Assembly: GCA_020724265.1 (NCBI GenBank)
Contig: DYHH01000014.1
Location: 1 to 64,000, forward strand
Reading direction: 5' to 3'
Length of the DNA: 64,000 bases
DNA from: Melioribacter roseus
GTDB lineage: Bacteria; Bacteroidota; Ignavibacteria; Ignavibacteriales; Melioribacteraceae
The position numbers and the translations under genes were made by a program. How positions within the stretch are numbered: the stretch's first letter is position 1; every line of letters starts with the position of its first letter. Below are positions 35,976 to 45,401 of the stretch, in pieces. The notes under the pieces are model-generated. The model was given only the letters and a program-made list of their open reading frames with translations. It had not been told where the DNA came from and did no database searches.

Positions 35976-36746
35976 ATCAGTGCTGAATTAAAAAATATAG
36001 AGCATAAGCGTTGCGATGTTTGCGGTACAGAAAACGACATAAATGCAAAATTTTGTAATGAATGTGGCGCAAAATTTCAAATTGAAAATTTGAGCAAAGA
36101 AAAATCGCAATCAACAAAAAAAGTATTCGAAAAAAAAGGTAATCAAAAAAATCAATCCGATAAGAAAAAAGAAAAGAGTCTTAATGTAAATCCTACTCTT
36201 ATTGCTTATACAGTGTTAGGTCTAATTATTTTGGGCGGTGCAATGCTTTATATGTCGGGCGTATTTGATTATCCTAAAACAAGTTCATTCCCTCAACAAT
36301 CAATGGAAGATTTTCATCGCGGTGCGGATTTAAGTAAACTTCAGGAAATTAATGCATTACGTGAAAGAGTCACAAATAATCCGGCAGATCACCAATCAAT
36401 ACTCCATCTTGCACATTTACTGGGAGATTCAGGATTTAAAGAAGAAGCAATAAAATGGTATAAACAATATCTTAACGATCACGGTGATGAAGCCGATGTT
36501 TGGGTTGATATGGGTGTTTGTTATTTCGATATGAACGATTTTGATAATGCAATTTCAGCAATGACTAAAGGAATTGAACTTAACCCTGTTCATCAAATTG
36601 CACACTTCAATCTTGGTATAGTAAATTATACTTTAAATAATTTAGAAAAAGCTGTTGAATGGTGGAATAAAGCGATTCAATTGAATCCATCATCCGATAT
36701 AGCAAATAAAGCAAAAGAATTAATTAATAATCATTCGAATATGTAG
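35976..36746 (+). CDS. Zinc-ribbon, membrane-helix and TPR protein, about 256 aa, possible ATC start
   Basis: Starts with a zinc ribbon (CDVCG...CNECG), a Lys-rich linker, one membrane helix (about residues 73-93, LIAYTVLGLIILGGAMLY) and a C-terminal TPR region (about 115-256, with AIKWYKQYL, AISAMTKGIELNP and AVEWWNKAIQLNP). A scaffold or interaction protein; no known pathway. The only strong ribosome site, AGGAG at 35963-35967, is followed 8 bases later by ATC in frame; a TTG at 35958 is in frame but lies before that site. Both starts keep all domains. It precedes the COX24-like mini-gene. Confidence 0.82.
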   Translation: MSAELKNIEHKRCDVCGTENDINAKFCNECGAKFQIENLSKEKSQSTKKVFEKKGNQKNQSDKKKEKSLNVNPTLIAYTVLGLIILGGAMLYMSGVFDYPKTSSFPQQSMEDFHRGADLSKLQEINALRERVTNNPADHQSILHLAHLLGDSGFKEEAIKWYKQYLNDHGDEADVWVDMGVCYFDMNDFDNAISAMTKGIELNPVHQIAHFNLGIVNYTLNNLEKAVEWWNKAIQLNPSSDIANKAKELINNHSNM

Positions 36747-36757
36747 GAGGTATTTTA

Positions 36758-36850
36758 ATGCCAAGCGGTAAGAAAAGAAAACGTCATAAAATGGCAACTC
36801 ACAAGCGTAAAAAACGTCTCAGAAAAAACAGGCACAAAAAGAAAAAATAA
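36758..36850 (+). CDS. COX24/AURKAIP1-like small basic ribosomal protein, 30 aa
   Basis: A 30-codon gene with a perfect AGGAGG at 36745-36750. The product MPSGKKRKRHKMATHKRKKR... is almost only Lys, Arg and His, matching the short AURKAIP1/COX24-domain proteins of Bacteroidota and the mycobacterial bS22 / mitochondrial mS38 type. These sit in the small ribosomal subunit. It lies 11 bases after the TPR gene and is likely cotranscribed. Too short for many gene callers. Confidence 0.85.
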   Translation: MPSGKKRKRHKMATHKRKKRLRKNRHKKKK

Positions 36851-37005
36851 TTATTTAAAATTGCTTTAGTTCTTTGAAAAGGAATTATGGAACGGTGGAA
36901 TGATGAAACATAGCTACAACTATGTGGGAAAATTTTTCAATTATTCCTTATTTCCAAAACTCCAGTTTCCTGCATTCATTAACTATTAGTAAAGAATTTC
37001 AAAAA

Positions 37006-37078
37006 GCCGACTTAGCTCAGCTGGTAGAGCAATTCATTCGTAATGAATAGGTCATCGGTTCAATTCCGATAGTCGGCT
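37006..37078 (+). tRNA. tRNA-Thr (anticodon CGU)
   Basis: Acceptor GCCGACT/AGTCGGC, D arm TAGCTCAGCTGGTAGAGC, anticodon stem ATTCA/TGAAT with loop TTCGTAA (CGU, U33 present), T arm TCGG-TTCAATT-CCGA. Discriminator T. CCA is not encoded (next bases CGA). Confidence 0.96.
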
Positions 37079-37166
37079 CGAGAGATTTTTAGCACTTCAA
37101 ATGAAACATATTTCTATTTAATATAAAATTTTCATCTTCACTTATATCTATTATATTTCCATATCG

Positions 37167-38597
37167 ATGAAATCTTTTCCCAAAACTTCATATATAATTT
37201 TTCTTACGACACTACTTCTTTTTTCTTGCACTACGGAAGTCTTAAAACCGCAACAGGATTTTCCATCCGAAATAAATGTCTACTTCAACAAAGATGCCGA
37301 CACTAGTTATGCGTTCCCAAATAATAAAGCAAATTTCAATGTTAATTTTGAGGATAAGCTAATTCAAAGAATCAACAATGCTTCATCAACAATTGATATG
37401 ATGGCATATGAAATTAACCTGCCCCGATTAATAAATTCACTAATATTCCGTGCAGGTGAAGGTATACAAATTCGATTTATTATTGATGCAAAAAGTTATG
37501 AAGAAGAATTTGATGATGATACCACTAGTGTTGAACGTTATACACTTATGCGTTTATACTTGGAACAGATGAGCAGAGGAATGGATAATATTCCCGGTAC
37601 TGATGACGATATTATGTTGTTATCGGATTCTCCAATACTTGCAGTGGCTGATTCTACTCTTAGAAAGAAATTTAATCTTCCTTCATTACCCGTTGATTAT
37701 AAAGAAGTAAGCCTAAAAATTGGCAACAAAGAAACTCAGGGTTATTTACTTGTAGATGCAGAATTAAAAGACCCCCGCAGTTGCAGTAATTGTTATTATT
37801 CACCCGGGTATCAGATGCATAATAAGTTTGCGATTATTGATTCGCAATGGGTCTTCACCGGTTCTTGGAATTTTACAGTCACCGGGTTATACGGTTCTGT
37901 AGAGGAAATGGAAAGCGGAGAGTTAAACGGTAATCAAAACCACATTATTGAAATAAGAAATAGAGATTTAGCTCACATTTATTTAAAAGAATTTAATGAA
38001 ATGTGGGGTGGTAGTCAGTTTCAACCAAATCCAAGATCTGCAAAATTCAATACACGCAAAAAAGATAATACACAACATCTTCTTTATATCGATGGAAGAA
38101 AGATTGAAGTTTATTTTGCTCCATCAGATAACGTGCTTGAAAAAATTGTAAATGTTGTTGAACGCGAAGCTGACCGATCTGTTTACTTTACTATTTTTGC
38201 ATTTTCTTATCAACCTCTTGTTGATGTATTAAAAGTTAAATGGGAAGGAAGCACGGAAGATCTTGTCGGAGAAAGAACAAATTTTGATATAAAAGGAATC
38301 TTCGATGCTTCATTTTGGAACCAATGGTGGTCGGCATCAATCAACATGACCGGAAGAACACCTTCGAGAACCTCTGCATTACATCCAATGAGAAGATGGA
38401 AACACCCTGCAACGGTTTATCGTGATAGAGAAAAGCGAAAACTTCATGCAAAAACTATGATTATTGATGAGGAGATTGTTATTGTCGGTTCCGCTAATTG
38501 GAGTGAAAACGCTGATAAGAAAAACGATGAAAATACATTAATTATTTACGATAGAATGATAGCCAACCAATTTATGCAGGAGTTTAGAAGACGGTAA
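37167..38597 (+). CDS. Phospholipase D-like lipoprotein with two HKD motifs, 476 aa
   Basis: An envelope lipoprotein (signal ending LLFSC, Cys21) of the PLD superfamily. Two catalytic HxK(x)4D motifs are visible: HNKFAIID (about residue 218) and HAKTMIID (about 427), each followed by a GSxNW motif (TGSWNF and GSANWS). The family includes phosphodiesterases acting on lipids or DNA; the lipoprotein signal argues for an envelope role. Between the domains there is a C-rich loop SCSNCYYSPG. Single gene between tRNA-Thr and the dcw cluster. Confidence 0.88.
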   Translation: MKSFPKTSYIIFLTTLLLFSCTTEVLKPQQDFPSEINVYFNKDADTSYAFPNNKANFNVNFEDKLIQRINNASSTIDMMAYEINLPRLINSLIFRAGEGIQIRFIIDAKSYEEEFDDDTTSVERYTLMRLYLEQMSRGMDNIPGTDDDIMLLSDSPILAVADSTLRKKFNLPSLPVDYKEVSLKIGNKETQGYLLVDAELKDPRSCSNCYYSPGYQMHNKFAIIDSQWVFTGSWNFTVTGLYGSVEEMESGELNGNQNHIIEIRNRDLAHIYLKEFNEMWGGSQFQPNPRSAKFNTRKKDNTQHLLYIDGRKIEVYFAPSDNVLEKIVNVVEREADRSVYFTIFAFSYQPLVDVLKVKWEGSTEDLVGERTNFDIKGIFDASFWNQWWSASINMTGRTPSRTSALHPMRRWKHPATVYRDREKRKLHAKTMIIDEEIVIVGSANWSENADKKNDENTLIIYDRMIANQFMQEFRRR

Positions 38598-38752
38598 AAG
38601 ACACGAACAAGAACTTCAGTAAAACAACCATATGCTTTCAAATCGGAATTATTACCGATTATATTAAATAAACTCTTTTGTCCTTTTCCACAATTCCTTA
38701 TTTCACAAAAAGTTAGCTGAATCAAAAACTCGAATTTTTGTTGAAAAAGTTC

Positions 38753-38796
38753 TTGACTTTACAACATGAAAAGCATTATTTTGGGGATGGGTGGGG
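38753..38796 (+). promoter_or_regulatory. Candidate dcw promoter with TGGG repeats (possible MraZ operator)
   Basis: TTGACT (38753-38758), a 17-base spacer and TTATTT (38776-38781) form a sigma-70-like promoter; the same -10 can be read as TATTTTG, close to the Bacteroidota form. Immediately after it TGGG occurs at 38782, 38788 and 38792. MraZ is known to bind repeated TGGG-type boxes in front of its own operon; here the spacing is uneven. Confidence 0.5.
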
Positions 38797-38835
38797 AAAA
38801 ATGTTGAATTATCCCAAACATCAAACTTAAAATTT

Positions 38836-39282
38836 ATGTTCGTAGGCAGCTTTAAATATTCGATGGACGCAAAAGGCAGAATTGCTTTACCGGCAAAATT
38901 GCGTAAATATGTTAACCCTGAAGCTAACAACAGTTTTATACTTACTCGAAGCGTCGCAAAATGTATTGAAATTTACCCGATGGACCGCTGGAAAGAATTG
39001 GTTGCAGAAAAGTTAGATATTATCAACCAATTCGACCCGAAAGAAGCAATGTTTATTAGAATGTTTTTGCAAGAAGCGGCAGAAGATTCTCTCGACTCTC
39101 AGTCAAGATTGTTAATACCCAAGAACTTAATAGAATACGCAGAAATTAAAAATGAAGTTCTCATATTAGGTTTAAATAAGAGAATTGAAGTATGGAATCC
39201 CGATGTTTATGAAAGTTACATCAAAGAGAATTTGCAGTCCTATGAGGAAATTGCAAAAGATGTAATGAAACGAAATGGATAA
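38836..39282 (+). CDS. mraZ: MraZ transcriptional regulator, 148 aa
   Basis: First gene of the dcw cluster, a double AbrB-like DNA-binding protein that represses its own operon in E. coli. The start at 38836 gives the family N-terminus MFVGSFKYSMDAKGRIALPA; an in-frame GTG at 38791 would lie inside the promoter/TGGG region. Two SpoVT/AbrB-type repeats (about 5-55 and 80-125, the second with DSQSRLLIPKNL) are visible. It overlaps rsmH by 8 bases. Confidence 0.95.
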   Translation: MFVGSFKYSMDAKGRIALPAKLRKYVNPEANNSFILTRSVAKCIEIYPMDRWKELVAEKLDIINQFDPKEAMFIRMFLQEAAEDSLDSQSRLLIPKNLIEYAEIKNEVLILGLNKRIEVWNPDVYESYIKENLQSYEEIAKDVMKRNG

Positions 39283-40201
39283 ACTTGTTCATCAACCGGT
39301 TCTATTAAACGAAAGTATTGATTATCTGATCACCGATCAAAATGGAATTTATCTCGATGCGACAATCGGTTTCGGTGGTCATTCAAAAAAGTTCTTGGAA
39401 AAATTGAATGAATCTGCAAAACTTATCGGTATTGACAAAGATGATAATGCTTTTCAATACTGTAAAAAAGAATTTCAAAATGATAAGCGGGTTGTTCTTT
39501 ATAAAACCGGCTTTAAAAATATTGATATAATTTCTAAGATTGAGTTCATTGATAAATTTGACGGCATCTTTGCTGACTTGGGAGTTTCCTCATTTCAGCT
39601 TGATGAATCTGATTCGGGATTCACATACAGAGAAGAAGCAACTCTTGATCTTCGAATGAATAAAGAAGATGGCATTCCGGCTTATAAAATTCTCAACGAG
39701 TTCGAGGAAAAAGAAATTGCAGATATTCTGTTTCATTACGGTGAAGAAAAAAACTCGAGAAAACTTGCTCGGTTAATTAAAGATGAGCGAAGTAAAAAAA
39801 AGATCACCACAACAACTCATCTTAAAAATTTAATCGAAAGTTTTACTCCGCAGCCTTATGTATTTAAAACATTATCGAGAGTATTTCAGGCACTGCGGAT
39901 TTATGTGAATAACGAATTAGACGAATTAAAAGAGTTTCTTGAAAAGTCTATTAATCTGTTAAACCCGGGAGGAAGAATAGTAATAATCAGTTACCATTCT
40001 TTAGAAGACAGGATTGTAAAAGAGCAATTCAAGTATGAAAACTTAGACTGCATATGCCCGCCGAAAACTCCGGTCTGCATTTGCGGTAAAGAAAAAAGAA
40101 TTGAGATAATAACAAAAAAACCTGTCACTCCTTCCGAAAAAGAAATAAAAGAAAATAGACGATCGCGAAGCGCAAAATTAAGAGTGGCAGAAAGGGTATG
40201 A
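39275..40201 (+). CDS. rsmH: 16S rRNA m4C1402 methyltransferase RsmH (MraW), 308 aa
   Basis: Methylates N4 of C1402 in 16S rRNA. The SAM motif DATIGFGGHS (about residues 28-37), GIFADLGVSSFQLD (about 103) and the C-terminal ISYHSLEDRIVK are all typical. A Cys-rich loop (CICPPKTPVCICG) is present as in many relatives. Full length. Overlaps mraZ by 8 and ftsL by 4 bases. Confidence 0.97.
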   Translation: MDKLVHQPVLLNESIDYLITDQNGIYLDATIGFGGHSKKFLEKLNESAKLIGIDKDDNAFQYCKKEFQNDKRVVLYKTGFKNIDIISKIEFIDKFDGIFADLGVSSFQLDESDSGFTYREEATLDLRMNKEDGIPAYKILNEFEEKEIADILFHYGEEKNSRKLARLIKDERSKKKITTTTHLKNLIESFTPQPYVFKTLSRVFQALRIYVNNELDELKEFLEKSINLLNPGGRIVIISYHSLEDRIVKEQFKYENLDCICPPKTPVCICGKEKRIEIITKKPVTPSEKEIKENRRSRSAKLRVAERV

Positions 40202-40524
40202 GCAAAAGCAATTTTTTAAAGAATTTAATTTTTCTTTCCGCATTAGTTTGCTTATGGATTTTTCCGCATCTCTTTCTCAGCTCGGAAATAAGGTTGCTTA
40301 AAAGAGAAGAACAAAATCTCCAATCGAAATTAAAAGTCATTAACGATAAAATTGAACGGATCGTTGCTCAAGATTTAAGATCATTACAAAGTGAAGAAAG
40401 AATTGTTCGATTAGGTATTGATTCACTAGGGCTTATAAGATCATTAAAACCGTTTGACGAAGTTGTAATTGATGCAAACCGTATCAAGCAAATTGAAAAA
40501 ATAGTAAACAGAAACTATGATTAA
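40198..40524 (+). CDS. ftsL: FtsL-like division protein, 108 aa
   Basis: A short bitopic protein: cytoplasmic start, one membrane helix (about residues 8-28) and a periplasmic coiled coil (about 30-65) followed by a short tail. Size, topology and place between rsmH and ftsI identify it as FtsL, which with FtsB/FtsQ activates septal wall synthesis; FtsL sequences are too variable for motif proof. Overlaps both neighbours (4 and 8 bases). Confidence 0.85.
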   Translation: MSKSNFLKNLIFLSALVCLWIFPHLFLSSEIRLLKREEQNLQSKLKVINDKIERIVAQDLRSLQSEERIVRLGIDSLGLIRSLKPFDEVVIDANRIKQIEKIVNRNYD

Positions 40525-42529
40525 TTCACGAGCGCTTCTTATAACATTTTTACTTGTTGTAGGCTTTATGGCAATAGCCGTAAAGCTTTTCAATATACAA
40601 GTGCTCGAACATGATCGTTATGCAAAGATTGCAAAAAACCAGCAGGACAAAGCTCTTGTTATAAAAGCCGAACGCGGGATGATTAAAGATCGCAATGGAG
40701 ATATCCTTTCTTATACTCTTAATGATGTTTCTTTTTTTGTTGATACACGGATGCTGTCACAAACATCCAAAGGGAGAATAGCAGCCAAATTTTCCCAAGT
40801 ATTTGCAAAAAGTGAAAAGCATTACTTGAATTTGATGGAATCAGCAAAAGGAAATGTTTTCTTAGAAAGAAAAGTACCGCGCGAAAAACTTCTCGAATTC
40901 CAAAATTTTATTGTCGATGGTTTCGTTTCGGTTGACGATCCGACCCGTAATTACAGCTATGGAAATCTAGCATCACATTTACTCGGATATGTTAACAATG
41001 ATCTAATTGGTCTTGATGGAGTCGAAAGAACATTCGATGACTATCTAACCGGAATTGACGGACTTCTTTATGTTGAACGGGATGTTCAAGGAAGAATTGT
41101 TACCGTAAAAGACGAACTTTCACGAAAACCAAAAAGCGGCAACAATGTTTATTTAACAATTGATACTAAGTATCAAAAAATTCTCGAACAAGAATTAAAA
41201 AAAGGTGTTGATGATTGCGGAGCAGTATCCGGAATCGGAATATTAATGAATCCGAATACCGGTGAAATTCTTGCATTGGCGAATTATCCTTCTTTCAATC
41301 CTTCCGAATATTACAAAGTTAACGACAAAGTAAGACGCAACAGGGCATTAACGGATACTTATGAGCCCGGCTCTACAATGAAAGCCCTAACAATGGCGGT
41401 CTTACTTGATAACGGGTTAGTTAACGAAGATGAAATAATCAACACAGAAAACGGACGTTACAAAATTGCTAATGCAAATATTATTGATGTAAACAAATAT
41501 GAAAAACTTTCCGTGCGCGAAGTTCTTGAACACTCAAGTAATGTTGGAATTACAAAACTGAGTGAAAGAATTGATGAACGAACTTTTTATAAATATCTAC
41601 GCGACTTCGGGTTCGGTAATTCAACTTCAATTTCGCTGCCGAGTGAATCCGCCGGATTTTTAAAGAAGCCTGATTATTATTCAACTTTAAGCAAGCCATT
41701 TATCTCTTTTGGATATGAAATTTCCGTTACGCCAATTCAAATGATTGCAGCATTTTCGTCACTCATTAATGGAGGAACTCTTTATCAACCAAGAATAATA
41801 GATAAAGTTGTTGATGAAGACGATCAAGTTATTGAACAATTTGATAGCAAAAGAATTCGTAATGTAATTTCTCAAACAACATCAGAGCGCATAAAAAATT
41901 TAATGTTCGGTGTTGTCGAACACGGAACCGGTAAACTTGCTAGATGCAGCAATATGCTTGTCGGTGGTAAAACCGGAACCTCACAAAAATTTATTGACGG
42001 ACAATATGTTAAAGATTATAACGCTTCATTTATAGGTTTTTTCCCGGCAGATAAACCTGAAGTAGTAGGATTAATTTTAATTAATTCACCAGCAACAGGA
42101 AAATACGGCGGTATTGTAGCAGCACCGGTTTATAAACGAATTGTAAGTAGAATTGTTGAGGAAGATATTAAAGTAATTCCACAAAGAATCTCTTTCTCAC
42201 GCGAGGAACATCCGCTTGATCAATTGCTCGAATCAAGTTTTTCAAATGACGAACCGGTATTCTTACAGACTGCAAATATTGGTGAAGTTGTTCCGAAAAT
42301 TGAAACTGCTAATCAATATTCAAGCAGATTAACGATGCCTAACTTGGTTAACAGATCATTACGTGATGCACTTGCAATCTTGAATGAAATGGGGTTGAGA
42401 TACGATATAAAAGGCAGCGGTAAGGTTGTTGAACAAAGCATTAAACCCGGCACTCAAATTAACAGTGGTGCGGTTTGTACAATTAAGTGTGAAGACAATA
42501 ACATGTTGCAAACTTTAGGGGTGTTTTAG
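40517..42529 (+). CDS. ftsI: Penicillin-binding protein (FtsI-type transpeptidase) with PASTA domain, 670 aa
   Basis: Septal peptidoglycan D,D-transpeptidase. N-terminal membrane helix (about residues 5-25), PBP dimer domain (about 50-210), transpeptidase with SxxK in EPGSTMK (Ser about 286), SSN in HSSNVG (about 340) and KTGT in GGKTGTSQ (about 484). A single C-terminal PASTA domain (about 605-665, MPNLVNRSLRDALAILNEMGL) ends the protein, as in Spo VD/PBP2x-like division PBPs of FCB bacteria. Its stop shares one base with the murE GTG. Confidence 0.95.
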   Translation: MINSRALLITFLLVVGFMAIAVKLFNIQVLEHDRYAKIAKNQQDKALVIKAERGMIKDRNGDILSYTLNDVSFFVDTRMLSQTSKGRIAAKFSQVFAKSEKHYLNLMESAKGNVFLERKVPREKLLEFQNFIVDGFVSVDDPTRNYSYGNLASHLLGYVNNDLIGLDGVERTFDDYLTGIDGLLYVERDVQGRIVTVKDELSRKPKSGNNVYLTIDTKYQKILEQELKKGVDDCGAVSGIGILMNPNTGEILALANYPSFNPSEYYKVNDKVRRNRALTDTYEPGSTMKALTMAVLLDNGLVNEDEIINTENGRYKIANANIIDVNKYEKLSVREVLEHSSNVGITKLSERIDERTFYKYLRDFGFGNSTSISLPSESAGFLKKPDYYSTLSKPFISFGYEISVTPIQMIAAFSSLINGGTLYQPRIIDKVVDEDDQVIEQFDSKRIRNVISQTTSERIKNLMFGVVEHGTGKLARCSNMLVGGKTGTSQKFIDGQYVKDYNASFIGFFPADKPEVVGLILINSPATGKYGGIVAAPVYKRIVSRIVEEDIKVIPQRISFSREEHPLDQLLESSFSNDEPVFLQTANIGEVVPKIETANQYSSRLTMPNLVNRSLRDALAILNEMGLRYDIKGSGKVVEQSIKPGTQINSGAVCTIKCEDNNMLQTLGVF

Positions 42530-44016
42530 TGAAACTTTCTGAACTCTTAAATAATGTGAAAACAATTCATGTAACAGGTAATGCTGAAGTTGTTGAAATT
42601 AACAGCATAACGAGTGATTCGAGAAATGTGAAAAGTAATTCACTGTTTATCGCTGTAATTGGGTTTAAAACAGACGGGCATCGCTTTATTCTTGATGCAA
42701 TTAATAAAGGTGCATCTGCTATTGTGTTGGAAGATAATTTTGCAGTACCCGAACAAATTTTTAATAAAGCCGGTTTAGTAAAAATTCTTGTTAAAGATAG
42801 TAGAAAAGCATTGTCCGAATTTTCAAACGAGTTTTATAAAAAACCTTCCGAAAAATTAACTGTAATTGGTGTAACCGGCACTAAAGGTAAAACTACTACT
42901 GCATATTATCTTAAATCAATACTTGAGCAAAGCGGCGACAGATGCGGAATGATTGGCACAATAGCCAATTATGCCGGAAATATAGAATTAAAATCTAGAT
43001 TAACCACGCCGGAAGCCAATGAAATTAACGAGATGATGATTCAAATGATTGATGCGAAATCAAAGTATTGTGTAATGGAGGTATCATCTCACTCACTTTA
43101 CTTAAAAAGAGTTGCCGACATAAATTTTAATTCTGCAATATTTACAAACATTGCATCAGATCATCTTGATTTTCACAAGACTTTTGAAAACTACCGTGAT
43201 GCTAAAAAACTTTTATTTGCTCAATTGAATTCTGATGCAACAGCAGTTTATAACATTGATGATCCCAATGCAGCCGCGATTATTAATAATACAAAAGCCA
43301 AAACATTTTCCTTCGGCAAAAATTTAAATGCTTATTACAAACTGCAGAATATTCATTATGATTTCAGCGGAACAAAATTTGAAATTTTATATAAACAAAG
43401 AGTTTACAATCTCGAAACAAAACTTATCGGTTTGTTTAATGCATATAATGCTGCAGCAGCATTTGCTTCGGCAACTTCGCTTGGTATTGACCTTCAACAG
43501 GTAATTGAAGGAATAAAAAGTACTCCGCAAGTACCGGGTCGCTTTGAGCTGATCAAAAAAGGGGAGAAGAAAGTAATAATTGATTATGCACACAACGCAA
43601 GCAGTTTGGAGCAAGTATTAAAATCAATTCATCACATAAATAAAGAAGGTAGATCTATACACACTGTTTTCGGATGCGGTGGTGATCGTGATAAAACCAA
43701 AAGACCGGTTATGGGAAAAATTGCAGATGACCTCAGCGATGTAATATATGTTACTTCCGATAATCCTCGGACAGAAGACCCAAATGTTATTATTGATGAT
43801 ATTGTTAAGGGAATAAATAGAAAGAATTATCATAGAATTGAAAACAGAGAACTTGCAATTAAATCGGCAATTGAAAACTCCGAAGATAATGCAGTTATTC
43901 TTATTGCAGGAAAAGGTCACGAAAACTACCAGGAAATAAACGGCGTAAGAAATTATTTCTCAGATAAAGAAATTGCTTTAAAATATTTATCTCTCGCAGC
44001 CAAGGAGAATCAATGA
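42529..44016 (+). CDS. murE: UDP-MurNAc-L-Ala-D-Glu:meso-diaminopimelate ligase
   Basis: Adds the third residue of the peptidoglycan stem in the cytoplasm. ATP loop GVTGTKGKTTTAYYL (about residues 112-126), Mur ligase central and C-terminal domains, and the substrate motif DNPR in TSDNPRTEDP (about 409), which marks meso-diaminopimelate rather than lysine as the added residue. GTG start overlapping the ftsI stop by one base. 495 aa, standard length. Confidence 0.97.
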   Translation: MKLSELLNNVKTIHVTGNAEVVEINSITSDSRNVKSNSLFIAVIGFKTDGHRFILDAINKGASAIVLEDNFAVPEQIFNKAGLVKILVKDSRKALSEFSNEFYKKPSEKLTVIGVTGTKGKTTTAYYLKSILEQSGDRCGMIGTIANYAGNIELKSRLTTPEANEINEMMIQMIDAKSKYCVMEVSSHSLYLKRVADINFNSAIFTNIASDHLDFHKTFENYRDAKKLLFAQLNSDATAVYNIDDPNAAAIINNTKAKTFSFGKNLNAYYKLQNIHYDFSGTKFEILYKQRVYNLETKLIGLFNAYNAAAAFASATSLGIDLQQVIEGIKSTPQVPGRFELIKKGEKKVIIDYAHNASSLEQVLKSIHHINKEGRSIHTVFGCGGDRDKTKRPVMGKIADDLSDVIYVTSDNPRTEDPNVIIDDIVKGINRKNYHRIENRELAIKSAIENSEDNAVILIAGKGHENYQEINGVRNYFSDKEIALKYLSLAAKENQ

Positions 44017-45401
44017 AAACGATAAAAATTACCTTGGAAGATATTTTCAATTTACCATCTGCTGTAATTTATAATCCTGATAATTTCAAACCGGTTAAAT
44101 ATGTTTCGATCGATTCACGCACAATAAAAAAGGGTTCTCTCTTTGTTGCAATTAAAGGAGATAAAACAGACGGGCATAATTATGTCAAAGAAGCTGTAAA
44201 TAAAGGAGCTTCGGCAGTTATTATTTCAAAAAAGAGAGAGAAAGATTTTAAGAAAATAAATATTCCGGTAATAACTGTTAATAATACTACCAAAGCATAC
44301 GGACAGCTTGCAAATGCCTGGCGAAAAAAACTTAATGCAAATGTAATTGGGTTAACGGGTAGCAACGGTAAGACTACAACTAAGGAAATGCTTGCGACAC
44401 TTTTATCAGCCAAATATACAGTAACGAAATCAGTTGCAAACAATAATAATCATATCGGTGTCCCGTTAACCGTTTTTTCCGCAAATGAAAAAACAGATGT
44501 ACTTATTCTTGAAGAAGGCACAAATCATTTCGGTGAAATTGAATATATAGCAAAGATCTCCGAGCCGGATATTGCACTGATTACAAACATTGGCGATACT
44601 CATTTAGAATTCTTGCAGGATAGAGACGGTGTATATAAAGAAAAGTCCGCTTTATTAAATGTTGCAAATGAAATCGGTGGAAAAATATTAATCAACAATG
44701 ACGATCCGTATCAAAGAAAGAATAAAAGAAAATTTAAAAATGTTACTACTTACGGTTTCAAAGGGCAAGTAGATATAAAAGGGAAAGTAAAAAGTTATTC
44801 TCCGCTTGGGTATCCGGAAATTGAAATAGTGGGTAAGGGAAAGAAAATTATTACAAAACTTCCGTTGCTTGGTGAAGCAAACGTAAAAAATTATTTAACC
44901 GCTGTTTCGGTTGTAATAACTCTTGGTTTAACTAAGAAAGAGATTACTAATGCAACAAAAAACATTCAACCTGTAACGGGAAGACTAAATCCTATTACCT
45001 CCGATTCAACAATGTTAATTGATGATTCATACAACTCGAATCCGGACTCTGTAAAAGCTGCAGTAGAAGTACTTAATAATGTGAATAAGTATAAACGAAG
45101 GATTATGATCTTAGGAGATATGCTTGAACTTGGTAAAGCAAAATCAAAATTGCATGCAGATCTGAAAGATTCAATTATGAAAGGAAGAATTGACGAAGTG
45201 TATATGCACGGTAAGCTAATGAATAATTTGTACAATGCATTACCATCGACAAAAATTGCAACACTTCATTTTACTCTGCGCGAAAGTTTAAAACGCTTTG
45301 TTTCGCTTATGGACATTAACGATGCAGTAATTCTTGTAAAAGGCTCCCGGGGAATGAAAATGGAAGAGTTTGTAGAAATAATTAAAAAGAGAATAAAATA
45401 A
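44013..45401 (+). CDS. murF: UDP-MurNAc-tripeptide D-alanyl-D-alanine ligase
   Basis: Adds D-Ala-D-Ala to the muropeptide precursor. ATP loop GLTGSNGKTTTKEML (about residues 113-127), IDDSYNSNPDSVKAA (about 335) and GDMLELG (about 368) are family motifs. 462 aa. Overlaps murE by 4 bases and mraY by 1. No ddl gene is in the cluster, so D-Ala-D-Ala ligase is encoded elsewhere. Confidence 0.97.
   Translation: MKTIKITLEDIFNLPSAVIYNPDNFKPVKYVSIDSRTIKKGSLFVAIKGDKTDGHNYVKEAVNKGASAVIISKKREKDFKKINIPVITVNNTTKAYGQLANAWRKKLNANVIGLTGSNGKTTTKEMLATLLSAKYTVTKSVANNNNHIGVPLTVFSANEKTDVLILEEGTNHFGEIEYIAKISEPDIALITNIGDTHLEFLQDRDGVYKEKSALLNVANEIGGKILINNDDPYQRKNKRKFKNVTTYGFKGQVDIKGKVKSYSPLGYPEIEIVGKGKKIITKLPLLGEANVKNYLTAVSVVITLGLTKKEITNATKNIQPVTGRLNPITSDSTMLIDDSYNSNPDSVKAAVEVLNNVNKYKRRIMILGDMLELGKAKSKLHADLKDSIMKGRIDEVYMHGKLMNNLYNALPSTKIATLHFTLRESLKRFVSLMDINDAVILVKGSRGMKMEEFVEIIKKRIK

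Noticed and set aside
38791-38835. GTG at 38791 as the mraZ start
   Set aside because: It would place 15 non-conserved residues before the conserved MFVGSFKYS and begin inside the promoter-proximal TGGG repeats.
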